From NCBI RefSeq assembly GCF_030403745.1, contig NZ_JAQMWP010000011.1, forward strand, positions 62,001 through 126,000: a stretch of DNA of 64,000 nucleotides, written 5' to 3'. Below the pieces are notes generated by a model. It made no database searches, had not been told where the DNA came from, and was given only the letters and a program-made list of their open reading frames with translations. Below are positions 7,005 through 14,859 of the stretch, piece by piece. Source of the DNA: Streptomyces sp. S.PB5 (lineage in GTDB: Bacteria; Actinomycetota; Actinomycetes; Streptomycetales; Streptomycetaceae). The position numbers and the translations under genes were made by a program. Numbering within the stretch: position 1 is the stretch's first letter; the number at the start of each line of letters is the position of its first letter.

Positions 7005-7469
7005 GTGATCACCTCCACCACTTCCGCAGCCTGGACTGCCGCCGCGCCGTGCGCCGGCCTCGACGGGTACGTGCCCAGCGAGGAGTTGGTCCGCAGACAC
7101 CCCAGTGATGTCATGAAGACCTGCGCACCGCTCATGGAGGACTGCGCGGAGCTGTGCCCGTTCGTGCTGGAGTGCTACGAGCGGGTGCGGCCGGAGGCGA
7201 GCCGGTTCGACGGGGTGTGCGCGGCGCGTACGTGGGTCAACGGTCGGCCGGTCGCTGTGGCCGAGGGTGCGCCCGCCCTGTCGAAGCTCGCCTCGCAGGC
7301 GGGTACGTGCGGGACGAGCAGCGGGGTGAAGGCGCACCAGCGGCTCGGGGAGCCGCTGTGCGGGCTGTGCCGGGTGACGTCACAGCGGTCGGAGGTACGG
7401 CGCGCGGGCGCGGCGAGCATCCGCAAGCGGGCTTCTCGTACCGGCCGCGAGGCGCGGGCGGCAGCGTAG
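7005..7469 (+). CDS. WhiB-like Fe-S protein with atypical cysteine spacing and a C-terminal zinc-knuckle tail
   Basis: The protein has 154 residues and starts at GTG 7005. Cys16, Cys47, Cys51 and Cys57 form a C-X30-C-X3-C-X5-C set. The family consensus is C-Xn-C-X2-C-X5-C, so the central spacing has one extra residue. After it comes GVCAARTWVNGR, which aligns with the G-V/I-W-G-G turn of WhiB proteins but lacks the tryptophan-glycine pair. The C-terminal CGTSSGVKAHQRLGEPLCGLC resembles a tail found on many actinophage proteins. WhiB proteins bind the main sigma factor region 4 and modulate transcription, so this protein may alter host RNA polymerase. It is the last gene before promoter copy 3. 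Confidence 0.7.
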   Translation: MITSTTSAAWTAAAPCAGLDGYVPSEELVRRHPSDVMKTCAPLMEDCAELCPFVLECYERVRPEASRFDGVCAARTWVNGRPVAVAEGAPALSKLASQAGTCGTSSGVKAHQRLGEPLCGLCRVTSQRSEVRRAGAASIRKRASRTGREARAAA

Positions 7470-7519
7470 AGGCACATACAACGAGGCACCTTCCGGGGCT
7501 CTGACCTGGGAAAACGCAA

Positions 7520-7547
7520 TTGACACCCCTTCTTGGCATAGTAGAAT
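7520..7547 (+). promoter_or_regulatory. Repeated promoter, copy 3
   Basis: TTGACA (7520-7525, consensus -35), 16 bases, TAGAAT (7542-7547). CCCCTTC (7526-7532) and GAAGGGG (7561-7567) form a perfect 7-bp inverted repeat around the core. It heads the seven-gene operon 7616-10890. Confidence 0.85.
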
Positions 7548-7615
7548 TAACCTCGGTTGGGAAGGGGAAATACGCCCAACTCCCCCTTGGAATACGAGAA
7601 AAGGACGCACCCCTG

Positions 7616-7963
7616 ATGCGCACGATGACGCCGGACCCGCTCGCAGTTCTGCAGGTCGCCACCCTGCACAACATCACCGAGGAGCAGGCCGCAACCGCCA
7701 TCACCTGGGCCGCACACATGACCGTGCACGCCTGGGAGGCATACGCGGACACGCTGGGCCTGGTGAAGAAGGACGGCGCCGCAATGGAGGCATGGTTCGG
7801 CACGCTCGGCCCGGACCAGCGCAGCTCCGTACTCGAGGACGCGGTCACCGCAGTGGTCGGCGCCGACCGTGTGCTCGCCGAGATCTACAGCAAGCAGGAC
7901 GGCCATCAGCCTGCCCGCGCACGAGTCATGCGCACCAACCGGCCCCGCGTTCACATCCACTGA
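7616..7963 (+). CDS. Small helical hypothetical protein
   Basis: The protein has 115 residues. ATG 7616 is taken because GAGAAAAGGA precedes it; the frame extends upstream through the promoter and is not coding there. The sequence is mostly helical (NITEEQAATAITWAAHMTV, then WEAYADTLGLVKKDG) and ends in a basic tail. It is the first gene after promoter copy 3. No function can be assigned. Confidence 0.65.
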   Translation: MRTMTPDPLAVLQVATLHNITEEQAATAITWAAHMTVHAWEAYADTLGLVKKDGAAMEAWFGTLGPDQRSSVLEDAVTAVVGADRVLAEIYSKQDGHQPARARVMRTNRPRVHIH

Positions 7964-7976
7964 CGCTCCGCGACTT

Positions 7977-8003
7977 CGGCCCGCCTCGTACCGGGGCGGG
8001 CCG
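7977..8003 (+). other. 9-bp hairpin between genes
   Basis: CGGCCCGCC (7977-7985) pairs with GGCGGGCCG (7995-8003). It sits in the 81-base gap before ATG 8045 and may be a partial terminator or an RNA stability element. Confidence 0.5.
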
Positions 8004-8044
8004 CGCCATGCCGCCATCCCCAACTCAACGGAAGGAGCCGCCTC

Positions 8045-8353
8045 ATGGGCGCTCTCGACTTCTACACCATCGCCACCGGCACCGACGTGCAGACGGCCTT
8101 CACTGCCGCTCGCGAGCAGGCCAGATGGGAGTACGGGAACTCCAGCTTCACCGGCACCATCGCCGAGAAGCACGAGGTGACGCTGCTCGACGAACCGAAG
8201 CGCAGCGAGCAGGACGCCGTGGGGCGCGCGAAGGAGCTGCTCGACGGCGACGATCCGCGGGTCAGCGGCAAGTACGGGCCCGCCGGCGCACTGCCGATCA
8301 CGGCGGCAGACGGCTCAGGCGCCTGGTTGTTCTTCGGCGTGGCCGCCCACTGA
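8045..8353 (+). CDS. Small conserved hypothetical protein
   Basis: The protein has 102 residues with a strong site GGAAGGAG upstream. It opens MGALDFYTIATGTDVQTAF and continues with REQARWEYGNSSFTGTI. From memory I associate this opening with small proteins encoded on Streptomyces plasmids and phages. It has a soluble alpha/beta layout with no catalytic motif visible. Confidence 0.65.
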   Translation: MGALDFYTIATGTDVQTAFTAAREQARWEYGNSSFTGTIAEKHEVTLLDEPKRSEQDAVGRAKELLDGDDPRVSGKYGPAGALPITAADGSGAWLFFGVAAH

Positions 8354-8419
8354 TGCCCGCCGCGGGGCTGCGCCGCAGCACAGCCCGGCCAGCGCCACCT
8401 ATCCAGACCCCGAAAGACG

Positions 8420-8779
8420 ATGACCACCGTGCTCGACAAGCACCTGCCGCTTGATGCGGCCGCCGAGATCATCAGCAGCCTCGGCCTGAACAGCACCCAG
8501 ACCCGCCGGGCCAATCGCACGATGCAGCGCATCGTCTACCGCGCCTGGACCCGACGCGGCCGGGCCGAACAGGCCGTGACATTCGAGGAGTTCGCCGATG
8601 AGGTTCCCGCCTGCCACTGGCCGTTGATGTTCGAAGTGTGCGGGCTGGTCCTGCTCGGCCGCGACACGGATGCCTGCGTGCTGATCACCGCAGCCCGACG
8701 TCGACAGGCAGCACGCGAATCCCGGGCGAGCGACAGCACCACTGATCGACGCCCATCCGACGAGAAAGAACTCCTGTGA
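8420..8779 (+). CDS. Hypothetical protein
   Basis: The protein has 119 residues. It is helical, with a basic segment TQTRRANRTMQRIVYRAW in the first half and an acidic-to-basic tail. The mid part (VPACHWPLMFEVCGLVLLG) is hydrophobic but too short to call a membrane span. The ATG has only a weak upstream site; GTG 8429 is an alternative. Its stop overlaps the next start (GTGA). Confidence 0.55.
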   Translation: MTTVLDKHLPLDAAAEIISSLGLNSTQTRRANRTMQRIVYRAWTRRGRAEQAVTFEEFADEVPACHWPLMFEVCGLVLLGRDTDACVLITAARRRQAARESRASDSTTDRRPSDEKELL

Positions 8780-8967
8780 TTCTCAGCCCTCGCGAGATCG
8801 CCCGTGTCGGGCTTCGCGACCGGTACCCCGAAGACGACTTCCCCAACCGGCAGATAGCCCTGCGCGTCCGGCGTGCTCTGAAGCGCCGAGACCGCCAGCG
8901 CACGCGGACCGACATCGCTGCCTTCTTCGCGCGCTCACCTGTCGCCGACGAGGCCGACCACTCATGA
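8776..8967 (+). CDS. Small basic hypothetical protein
   Basis: The protein has 63 residues. It starts at GTG 8776 within the stop of the previous gene and ends in the start of the next (ATGA). The central part is strongly basic (IALRVRRALKRRDRQRTRTD), consistent with nucleic-acid contact, but no fold is recognised. Coupling on both sides argues that it is translated. Confidence 0.6.
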   Translation: MILSPREIARVGLRDRYPEDDFPNRQIALRVRRALKRRDRQRTRTDIAAFFARSPVADEADHS

Positions 8968-9656
8968 CCCGCCACCCCCTGCCGATCGGCACGCGGGTCT
9001 CGCACATCAACCAGCAATGGGCCCGCAGTCTTCCCGACGGCACCGCCACGGTCATCGACCGCAAGGGCCCCTGGCCGGACGGCTCGTGGGAGTACCAAGT
9101 GCGCGCGGCCTCCGACCTCTCGCGCCAGCCCAGCCCCGAAAATCCCGAATCCCGCACCACGTGGTGGCCGTCCTGGGCCACCACACCGTCACTCACGAAA
9201 GAGAAGCCCGTGAACAACACCACCAGCAACAGCGAGAGCAAGGACGGCGAGGAGGAGATCGTCTCGCTCCACCGCCTCCTCGCCCGGGCCATCGCTGCTG
9301 TGGACAACAACGTGAAGGAGGCGTTCGTCGTCTTCGGCCTGCCCAGCCTGTGGTCTCTGACCAGCCCGGAAGTGCGACGGCAGGTACTTCTCCTCGCCGC
9401 CTGGGAAGCCCGCTCCGCCACAGCGGCCGAGCTCGAATCCCCGACGTCCGCAGGCCAGTACGCGTGGGCGTTCACCCAGTACGCGTCTTCGTGGGCCGAG
9501 CAGCACTCGGACGGTGACGCGCAAGGGTTCTGCGCCGGGCCGCACGCGGCACGCCATGCCGCGTCGTCCCTCGCCTTCGACCGCGACGACCTCCTGGTGT
9601 CCCTGGAGACGGCGCTGCTCCTGTGCTCCCGCGCGGACACGCCGGAGGAGTCGTGA
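8964..9656 (+). CDS. Two-part hypothetical protein with an N-terminal SH3-like segment
   Basis: The protein has 230 residues. ATG 8964 overlaps the preceding stop. The first 70 residues (PIGTRVSHINQQWARSLPDG, then TATVIDRKGPWPDGSWEYQV) look like a small beta-barrel domain that, from memory, is common in Streptomyces mobile elements. After an Asn/Ser/Glu-rich linker comes a helical domain with PEVRRQVLLLAAWEARSA. An internal GTG at 9210 could start the second part alone, but it lacks a clear ribosome site. The stop is overlapped by the GTG of the next gene. Confidence 0.6.
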   Translation: MTRHPLPIGTRVSHINQQWARSLPDGTATVIDRKGPWPDGSWEYQVRAASDLSRQPSPENPESRTTWWPSWATTPSLTKEKPVNNTTSNSESKDGEEEIVSLHRLLARAIAAVDNNVKEAFVVFGLPSLWSLTSPEVRRQVLLLAAWEARSATAAELESPTSAGQYAWAFTQYASSWAEQHSDGDAQGFCAGPHAARHAASSLAFDRDDLLVSLETALLLCSRADTPEES

Positions 9657-9889
9657 AGGTCGGCGGCTACGTGTGGCTGCGCGGCCACGGCGACAAGCCG
9701 TTGCGCGACACGCACGGTGAGGCGATCGCGTTCCACGTCACTGCGGCCAAAGCCCTAGCTGACCACGGCACTTGGTATCAGCTGCGCACCGCTCACCGCG
9801 CGGCGCAGGACATCTTCGGCGGCTGGCACACCGGCCTGGCCCTCATCCCCATCCCCCTGTCCGAACTCGCGGAAGGACCCCGACAGTGA
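9653..9889 (+). CDS. Small hypothetical protein
   Basis: The protein has 78 residues. GTG 9653 has GGAGGAG at 9643-9649 and overlaps the upstream TGA; the longer frame to 9623 is not needed. The sequence begins KVGGYVWLRGHGDKPLRDTH, suggesting a small beta-rich domain. Its stop overlaps the next start. Function unknown. Confidence 0.6.
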   Translation: MKVGGYVWLRGHGDKPLRDTHGEAIAFHVTAAKALADHGTWYQLRTAHRAAQDIFGGWHTGLALIPIPLSELAEGPRQ

Positions 9890-10890
9890 CCATCGAGATC
9901 ATCCATACACGCAGCGACGGAACCCTCATCGAGGGCAGCGCGAAGGGTGATGGCGTCTACGAAATCGTCCGCCGCCACGGCTTCCGCTACATGCCCTCCA
10001 TCGGTCAGCTCGGCATCCGGCAGTCCCGCGACCGTGCCGCGAAGACCTGGTACATCAACGCGGCCGCGGCCGCCCTGCGCGAGGCCGGCTTCGAGGTCAA
10101 CGTGCAGATCGACGAGAGCAACCGGCGTAGCTTCGCCGAAGCCGAGGCCGACCGCGTCGAGCGCGCCGAGGGGCGGGCCGAGCGATACAGCGGCTACGCC
10201 GACAATGCCGCCGGCCGCTCCGAGTCCGCGTACCAGCACGGCCATCGGTTCGCCGACGGCATCCCCATGGGTCAGCCGATTCTGATCGGGCACCATTCCG
10301 AGCGCCGAGCGCGGCGTGACGCCGAGCGCATCGACCACGCGATGCGGACCAGCATCAGCGAACAAGGCAAGGCTTCGTACTGGTCCGGACGTCAGAGGGC
10401 GGCTGAAGGGTACGAGCAGTTCCGTAAGGCGCCCCGGCGGACTCTGCGCCGTATCGAAAGGCTCCAGGCCGATCTGCGGCGCGTTGAGAAGTGGCAGCGC
10501 GGGGAGTCGGCCGGGGGCTCTGGCCGGGACATCAGCAATCCCGACACCGTGCAGGAGCTCGCGATCCGGCACGAGGAGCTCACCGAGGAGATCACCTACT
10601 GGGAGGCGGTCATCGCCGAGGCCGAGAAGAACGGCTTCAAGGTGTGGTCCAAGGCCGACTTCAAGAAGGGTGACTTCGTCCGCCGGGGCAAGACCTGGTT
10701 CGAAGTCCTGCGCGTGAACGCGAAGTCGGTGACCATCCCGCACATCCACAACGGCATCGGCGGGGGTGTCGTACGCGCCTCGGACAACAAGCTCGACGGC
10801 TGGACGTGGCTGCTCACCTACGACGAGGTGTTCGGACGCCGTAGCGCCGAGGAGATGGAAGCCGCGCTCGCCGCCTCCACTACCGAGTAA
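9886..10890 (+). CDS. DUF3560 domain protein
   Basis: The protein has 334 residues. GTG 9886 overlaps the preceding TGA. The region from about residue 80 (FAEAEADRVERAEGRAERY, then AGRSESAYQHGHRFADGIPM, then GQPILIGHHSERRARRDAER) is the DUF3560 signature, a domain of unknown function found on actinobacterial plasmids and phages. A predicted coiled coil follows (RRTLRRIERLQADLRRVEKW). The C-terminal part (KGDFVRRGKTWFEVLRVN) looks like a small beta domain. It closes the operon driven by promoter copy 3. Confidence 0.8.
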   Translation: MTIEIIHTRSDGTLIEGSAKGDGVYEIVRRHGFRYMPSIGQLGIRQSRDRAAKTWYINAAAAALREAGFEVNVQIDESNRRSFAEAEADRVERAEGRAERYSGYADNAAGRSESAYQHGHRFADGIPMGQPILIGHHSERRARRDAERIDHAMRTSISEQGKASYWSGRQRAAEGYEQFRKAPRRTLRRIERLQADLRRVEKWQRGESAGGSGRDISNPDTVQELAIRHEELTEEITYWEAVIAEAEKNGFKVWSKADFKKGDFVRRGKTWFEVLRVNAKSVTIPHIHNGIGGGVVRASDNKLDGWTWLLTYDEVFGRRSAEEMEAALAASTTE

Positions 10891-10917
10891 CCCCCCTCCT
10901 GGCCTGGTCTTTCGCAG

Positions 10918-10945
10918 TTGACCCCACCCCAAACCATAGTAGAAT
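10918..10945 (+). promoter_or_regulatory. Repeated promoter, copy 4
   Basis: TTGACC (10918-10923), 16 bases, TAGAAT (10940-10945). The sequence from the upstream stop codon through CCCCACCCC is nearly identical to that before copy 5. The complementary arms are poor in this copy. An 8-bp stem GGTGCTGG/CCAGCACC follows in the leader. Confidence 0.8.
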
Positions 10946-10960
10946 AGTTAGTAACGAGGA

Positions 10961-10987
10961 GGTGCTGGACAGGGCTTCACCAGCACC
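10961..10987 (+). other. Leader hairpin after promoter copy 4
   Basis: GGTGCTGG (10961-10968) pairs with CCAGCACC (10980-10987) in the 5' leader of gene 11063. It could be an attenuator or a stability element. Confidence 0.55.
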
Positions 10988-11062
10988 CCCTTCACCATGC
11001 CCACAGCCGTCCGCTCACCGCAATCACCGGATACGGAACGGCACTTACAAAGAAGGCACTCC

Positions 11063-11857
11063 ATGCCCTACGACACTCAGCTCGTCGCTCCAGATCTGCT
11101 CACACTCACCCAGCGGACTGCCGCCGCACTCGGGCCGGAATGGGCCGTGACCGGGCTGCTCGGCACGGCGATCGTGACCCACCCCCTCGGCCTGCGCTGC
11201 AGCCTCCAGTCCCGTGACGGCCTGCTCAGCGTCAGCGCCTTCGTCTCCCAGGACAGCGAGCCGCACCAGCCCGCCAAGCCGTTCACCGCGACCACTGCGA
11301 TGGAGAACGCGAACGGCGGGAAGGTCGCCGAGCTGATCCACAGCCGCGTCCTGCCGCACTTCGGGCGCAGCGATGCCCTGGCGGCATTGCGGCTGTTGAG
11401 CCTGCCGTTGCGTGATGCCCGGCTGCCCGCTGTCGCGGAAGGAACAGCCGCCCGCTCAGAGCTCGTACTGGAGGGCGGGGACAGCGCCAACCCGGCCCTC
11501 CGCATCTATGTCCGCTCGCCGCGTCCCGGCGCCGTGAGCGTGAACGTCCGGATGAACTGGCTCACCGCCGAGCAGGCAATCCGATGCGGGCGCACTGCGC
11601 TGACCAGGCCCGCGTCCCACCTCGAAGGCGAAGCCGATCCCTTCCCGCCCGAGGTACGGGCAGTCCTCGACGCCCTCCCCGAAATCAACGGTGCACCGCC
11701 GCGGGACGGATTCACGAACCTCTACCCGGCACACGGGCCGCTCGAGATCCTCCACGATGCGAACGCCGCCGAGCCGAGCACGCCGTTCGCGCTGCGCACC
11801 AGCGACACCTCGATCGCCGCCGCGTACGCCGTCCTGCGCACCTACACCACCGCATGA
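11063..11857 (+). CDS. Hypothetical protein, possible paralogue of the 17692 product
   Basis: The protein has 264 residues. ATG 11063 lies after AAGAAGG. The N-terminus has TAAALGPEWAV and the gene at 17692 begins with LAALLGPDWTA. Both continue with beta-rich segments and end with an LTA(E/S) helix near RT(A/V), so they may share a fold, but the similarity is weak by eye. No catalytic motif is seen. The stop overlaps the next start by ATGA. Confidence 0.6.
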   Translation: MPYDTQLVAPDLLTLTQRTAAALGPEWAVTGLLGTAIVTHPLGLRCSLQSRDGLLSVSAFVSQDSEPHQPAKPFTATTAMENANGGKVAELIHSRVLPHFGRSDALAALRLLSLPLRDARLPAVAEGTAARSELVLEGGDSANPALRIYVRSPRPGAVSVNVRMNWLTAEQAIRCGRTALTRPASHLEGEADPFPPEVRAVLDALPEINGAPPRDGFTNLYPAHGPLEILHDANAAEPSTPFALRTSDTSIAAAYAVLRTYTTA

Positions 11858-12402
11858 TCCGGCCGGAGGACACCGCGACCGTGATCAGCAAGACACCCCT
11901 GACGGGCACCATCGACGCAGCCGCAGGCGATGAGCTCGGCGCCTATCTTTCCGGGCTGGGGCCCACGCTCCGCAACGTCACCTCCGCCGCCCTCGCTGTC
12001 GCCCGCATCGACGAACTCGGCTGGGCGCCGCTCGGAGGATATCCGGGCAGCGACGTGCTGTGGCCCGTCGCCTGCCTGATGTGCGGCACGCCCGTCCTGC
12101 GCTTCTACAGCCATCTGCGCCGTGCGCGCCCCGCGATGCGCCATCGCGGCTGCGTCCCGCAGGACCAGCACGCGTATCTGCTCACGGCGCTGTCCGCGTC
12201 CATGGCTGATACCTGCCCATGCCGGCGGGGACACGCCACGACCGTGGACGAGGTGGCGCAGGCCTGCGAGAGCCTGCAGCGCGCCGTGCGCCAGGACGAC
12301 CACGGCCAGGTCGTCGCCCACGTGAGGGCTCTCACCGCCCCCTGCCCGGCCACGGCGGCCCGCGCCAACGCCATCCGCGCCCTAAAGCGCGCATCGAAGT
12401 AA
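11854..12402 (+). CDS. Hypothetical protein with a cysteine-rich segment
   Basis: The protein has 182 residues. ATG 11854 overlaps the preceding TGA. The mid region contains CLMCGTPVLRFYSHLRR followed by RHRGC, then CPCRRGH, a set of Cys/His that could bind zinc. The C-terminus is helical and basic. No family is recognised. The tight coupling suggests it acts with the product of 11063. Confidence 0.6.
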   Translation: MIRPEDTATVISKTPLTGTIDAAAGDELGAYLSGLGPTLRNVTSAALAVARIDELGWAPLGGYPGSDVLWPVACLMCGTPVLRFYSHLRRARPAMRHRGCVPQDQHAYLLTALSASMADTCPCRRGHATTVDEVAQACESLQRAVRQDDHGQVVAHVRALTAPCPATAARANAIRALKRASK

Positions 12403-12428
12403 CCGCTACAGAACAGGAGTTGCCTCAC

Positions 12429-12899
12429 ATGAGTGAGTACGAGCGCGGTGATCGCGTCGCCGTCCTCTACCTGTCGAAGGCGAACGGAACGTGCCTGGCC
12501 TACAACCGCACCGTCATCGACGTCGAACCGCATGCTGAGCACGGCCAGCGCGTCTGGGTGAACATGCCGCACGACGCCGCGGTCGGCAGTCCGCACGACT
12601 TCTTCGCCGACGACGGCGAGGGCATCTGGCCCATGGAGGACGAGCCGGTCGAAGACCAGCTGCCCGTGCGGCTGGCCGCGAACCTCGACTGGTACATCGC
12701 GGCTGCCGCACCCGACTCCAGCCGCCTGACGTGGCCGTCGGGCCGGGGGCACCTGCCGGTGCGGGTTCCGTTCACCGACAAGGCCCGCGCCCTGCACGCC
12801 CGCATGGCCTGCCACTACCTCCACCAACTGCGCGCCGTCGACCCGTGCGCTTTCGAGACCTGGGTGGCCCAGCACAAGGCCACGCCGGTGCCCCAGTGA
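12429..12899 (+). CDS. Hypothetical protein
   Basis: The protein has 156 residues. ATG 12429 follows ACAGGAG. The first 60 residues (YERGDRVAVLYLSKANGTCL, then QRVWVNMPHD) are beta-rich and resemble a small barrel. The second half is helical (DKARALHARMACHYLHQLRA). Function unknown. Confidence 0.6.
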   Translation: MSEYERGDRVAVLYLSKANGTCLAYNRTVIDVEPHAEHGQRVWVNMPHDAAVGSPHDFFADDGEGIWPMEDEPVEDQLPVRLAANLDWYIAAAAPDSSRLTWPSGRGHLPVRVPFTDKARALHARMACHYLHQLRAVDPCAFETWVAQHKATPVPQ

Positions 12900-12961
12900 A
12901 CGTGCCGTCCGAACACCGGCACCAGCCAGAACAGCGCGACCAGCAAGGAGAAAGAACGCAC

Positions 12962-13531
12962 ATGCGGGGCCTATGGAAGGTGACGTACACGCACCCGGAG
13001 CACACCCGGACGACGTGGAACTACCTGATTCCCGTGTGGGACGCCCGGACCGAGAACTCGGCACGGGAGCGCGCCCAGGCGAAGCACAATGCGAACGCGG
13101 CCCACTTCGGGGCTCGGATGCGGTCGGACGACACCTCAGAACTTGAGGTGCTGAACGTGATGTTCAAGCCCGCGGTGCTCTCGCGTGAGCGGGCGGCGGC
13201 CTGGATCGCGCTGCAGCAGAACGGGGCGATCACCGAGCGGGGGTGGCCGCTGTCGTACGAGCGCGGGGAGCGCCGTCATGACGAGGCATGGCGCACCGAA
13301 GTTGGGGAGCTGCACGAGAGTCTGCGTGAACGCGTCCACGGGTTCGGTGAGTCGGTCGCCGAGATCCTGCAGGTGCCGGAGGCGGCAGCGTCGGCCGCCT
13401 GGGCCGTCGAGGCACACACCGACCGCTTCGGGCGGGTGTGGTGGGACAGGGTCCGGGCGGAGATCCATAAGGCGGGCCTGTCCTGGTTGTGGCAGACCCC
13501 GTACGGCATGACCTGGATCGATCAGGCCTAA
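12962..13531 (+). CDS. Hypothetical protein
   Basis: The protein has 189 residues. ATG 12962 follows AAGGAGAAAG. It begins RGLWKVTYTHPEHTRTTWNY and has a helical middle with VGELHESLRERVHGFGESVA, then WWDRVRAEIHKAGLSWLW. No known domain is recognised. It is the last gene before the 45-base upstream block shared by promoter copies 4 and 5. Confidence 0.6.
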   Translation: MRGLWKVTYTHPEHTRTTWNYLIPVWDARTENSARERAQAKHNANAAHFGARMRSDDTSELEVLNVMFKPAVLSRERAAAWIALQQNGAITERGWPLSYERGERRHDEAWRTEVGELHESLRERVHGFGESVAEILQVPEAAASAAWAVEAHTDRFGRVWWDRVRAEIHKAGLSWLWQTPYGMTWIDQA

Positions 13532-13558
13532 CCCCCCTCCTGAGCTGGGCTTTCGTAG

Positions 13559-13586
13559 TTGACCCCACCCCTTACCGTAGTAGAAT
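13559..13586 (+). promoter_or_regulatory. Repeated promoter, copy 5
   Basis: TTGACC (13559-13564), 16 bases, TAGAAT (13581-13586). CACCCCTT upstream of the core can pair with AAGGGTG (13596-13602) across one bulge. It drives the methylase-fold gene 13709. Confidence 0.8.
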
Positions 13587-13643
13587 TAACTATCGAAGGG
13601 TGAGGGAAAGCCCGGACTCCCCGCTCAAAGCACCCTCAGCGCC

Positions 13644-13671
13644 GCGGCCCGCCCCACCCGGGGCGGGTCGC
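13644..13671 (+). other. 12-bp hairpin in the leader of the methylase-fold gene
   Basis: GCGGCCCGCCCC pairs with GGGGCGGGTCGC (one G-T pair) around ACCC. It sits between promoter copy 5 and GTG 13709, so it may attenuate transcription of that gene. Confidence 0.6.
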
Positions 13672-13708
13672 CTTATGCCCAACTCCACCCACGGAAGGCG
13701 GCTCCGCC

Positions 13709-14752
13709 GTGACCCAGCAACTCGATCTGTTCGCAGAGATCACCGCCGACCCCGAGCCGATACCCGCCACCTTCACCGCGGCGCCGAAGCTGGCACCGCC
13801 GGCCGCACCTTCCACTCCGCACGCCCGGCGGGCGCCTCGCCCGTACCCTGTGCGCGATCCGCACCGGCGCGCGTTGGAGATCGGCGAAGCGGTGGCCGAG
13901 CGGTGGCACAACCGGCACGGCGGCTCGGCTATCGAGGTGCCGATCGGCGTCGTTGCAGCCCTCGCGCTCATCCGCGAGAGGGACCCGAACGGCCCGGACC
14001 TCAAGACGCAGATCCTCGCCCAGGACGGCCCGCAGCTGATCGAGATGCTGCGAGAGATCTGGTCGATGCACTGGATGCACCGCCCTGACCTGATCGAACG
14101 TGCGCGGGTCCTCCATGAGTGGCTGAACAACGAGGTCGACGAGTACCGGATGCAGGCGGTGCGAGCCGTTGCCGAAACGGCCCTGAAGCGCGGCTTGTTC
14201 GACCTGACCGCGCACGAGGACCCGTTTCTGCGCTCGGCGACGGACGTCTTGTCGCCCGTGATGATGTGCCTGCGCTCCCACGGTGCCCGGCAGGGGCTCG
14301 GCGAGTATCACACCCCGGCACCGGTGGCCGACGCCATGGCCGACATGCTTGCCGCGGGGCAGGTCATGGACATCAGCCTCGCGATCAACGCGCCGCACGG
14401 CGGCGAGCACATCCACGATCCGTGCGCCGGCAGCGGAGGGCTGCTGCGCTCGGCCGCCCAGCACCTTCGCGAGCACGGGCACGACCCTGCGGACTTCCAG
14501 TGGTCGATGGTCGACATCGACCCGATCGCCGCCGCGTGCTGCGCGGTGAACGCGATGATCTGGAGGCTCGGCCCGCGGGTGACCGTGGCGTGCGCGGACA
14601 CGCTGGCCAACCCGAATGCCGTCGCGGATGCGATGAAGGAGGCGCGCGCCGTCTTCGAGCACCGCGACGAGGTGGTGAGCAAGGCTCGGATCATCGCCGC
14701 CCTGCGCCAGGCCGAGCATCTGATGGAGCAGGCCCTCTCGCCTGCGGCGTAA
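13709..14752 (+). CDS. N-6 DNA methylase-fold protein lacking the NPPY/F catalytic motif
   Basis: The protein has 347 residues and starts at GTG 13709. The region GEYHTPAPVADAMADML and the S-adenosylmethionine-binding motif I DPCAGSGGL (near residues 235-243), followed by VDIDPIAAACCAVN, are those of HsdM-type adenine methylases. In active enzymes an NPP(Y/F) loop follows. Here the equivalent stretch reads ACADTLANPNAVADAM and the protein ends about 50 residues later. It may bind SAM and DNA without methylating, or need a partner. No HsdS or HsdR gene is near. It stands as a single-gene operon under promoter copy 5. Confidence 0.75.
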   Translation: MTQQLDLFAEITADPEPIPATFTAAPKLAPPAAPSTPHARRAPRPYPVRDPHRRALEIGEAVAERWHNRHGGSAIEVPIGVVAALALIRERDPNGPDLKTQILAQDGPQLIEMLREIWSMHWMHRPDLIERARVLHEWLNNEVDEYRMQAVRAVAETALKRGLFDLTAHEDPFLRSATDVLSPVMMCLRSHGARQGLGEYHTPAPVADAMADMLAAGQVMDISLAINAPHGGEHIHDPCAGSGGLLRSAAQHLREHGHDPADFQWSMVDIDPIAAACCAVNAMIWRLGPRVTVACADTLANPNAVADAMKEARAVFEHRDEVVSKARIIAALRQAEHLMEQALSPAA

Positions 14753-14778
14753 CCCCCATCCGACCTGCACAGACGCAG

Positions 14779-14806
14779 TTGACCCACCCCCTATGAATAG
14801 TAGAAT
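14779..14806 (+). promoter_or_regulatory. Repeated promoter, copy 6
   Basis: TTGACC (14779-14784), 16 bases, TAGAAT (14801-14806). ACCCCCT (14786-14792) and AGGGGGT (14821-14827) are a perfect 7-bp inverted repeat around the core. It heads the operon 14860-19126. Confidence 0.85.
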
Positions 14807-14859
14807 TAACTTAAGAGTTGAGGGGGTCACCTCACCGACTACACGCCAGAAAGGCCGCC

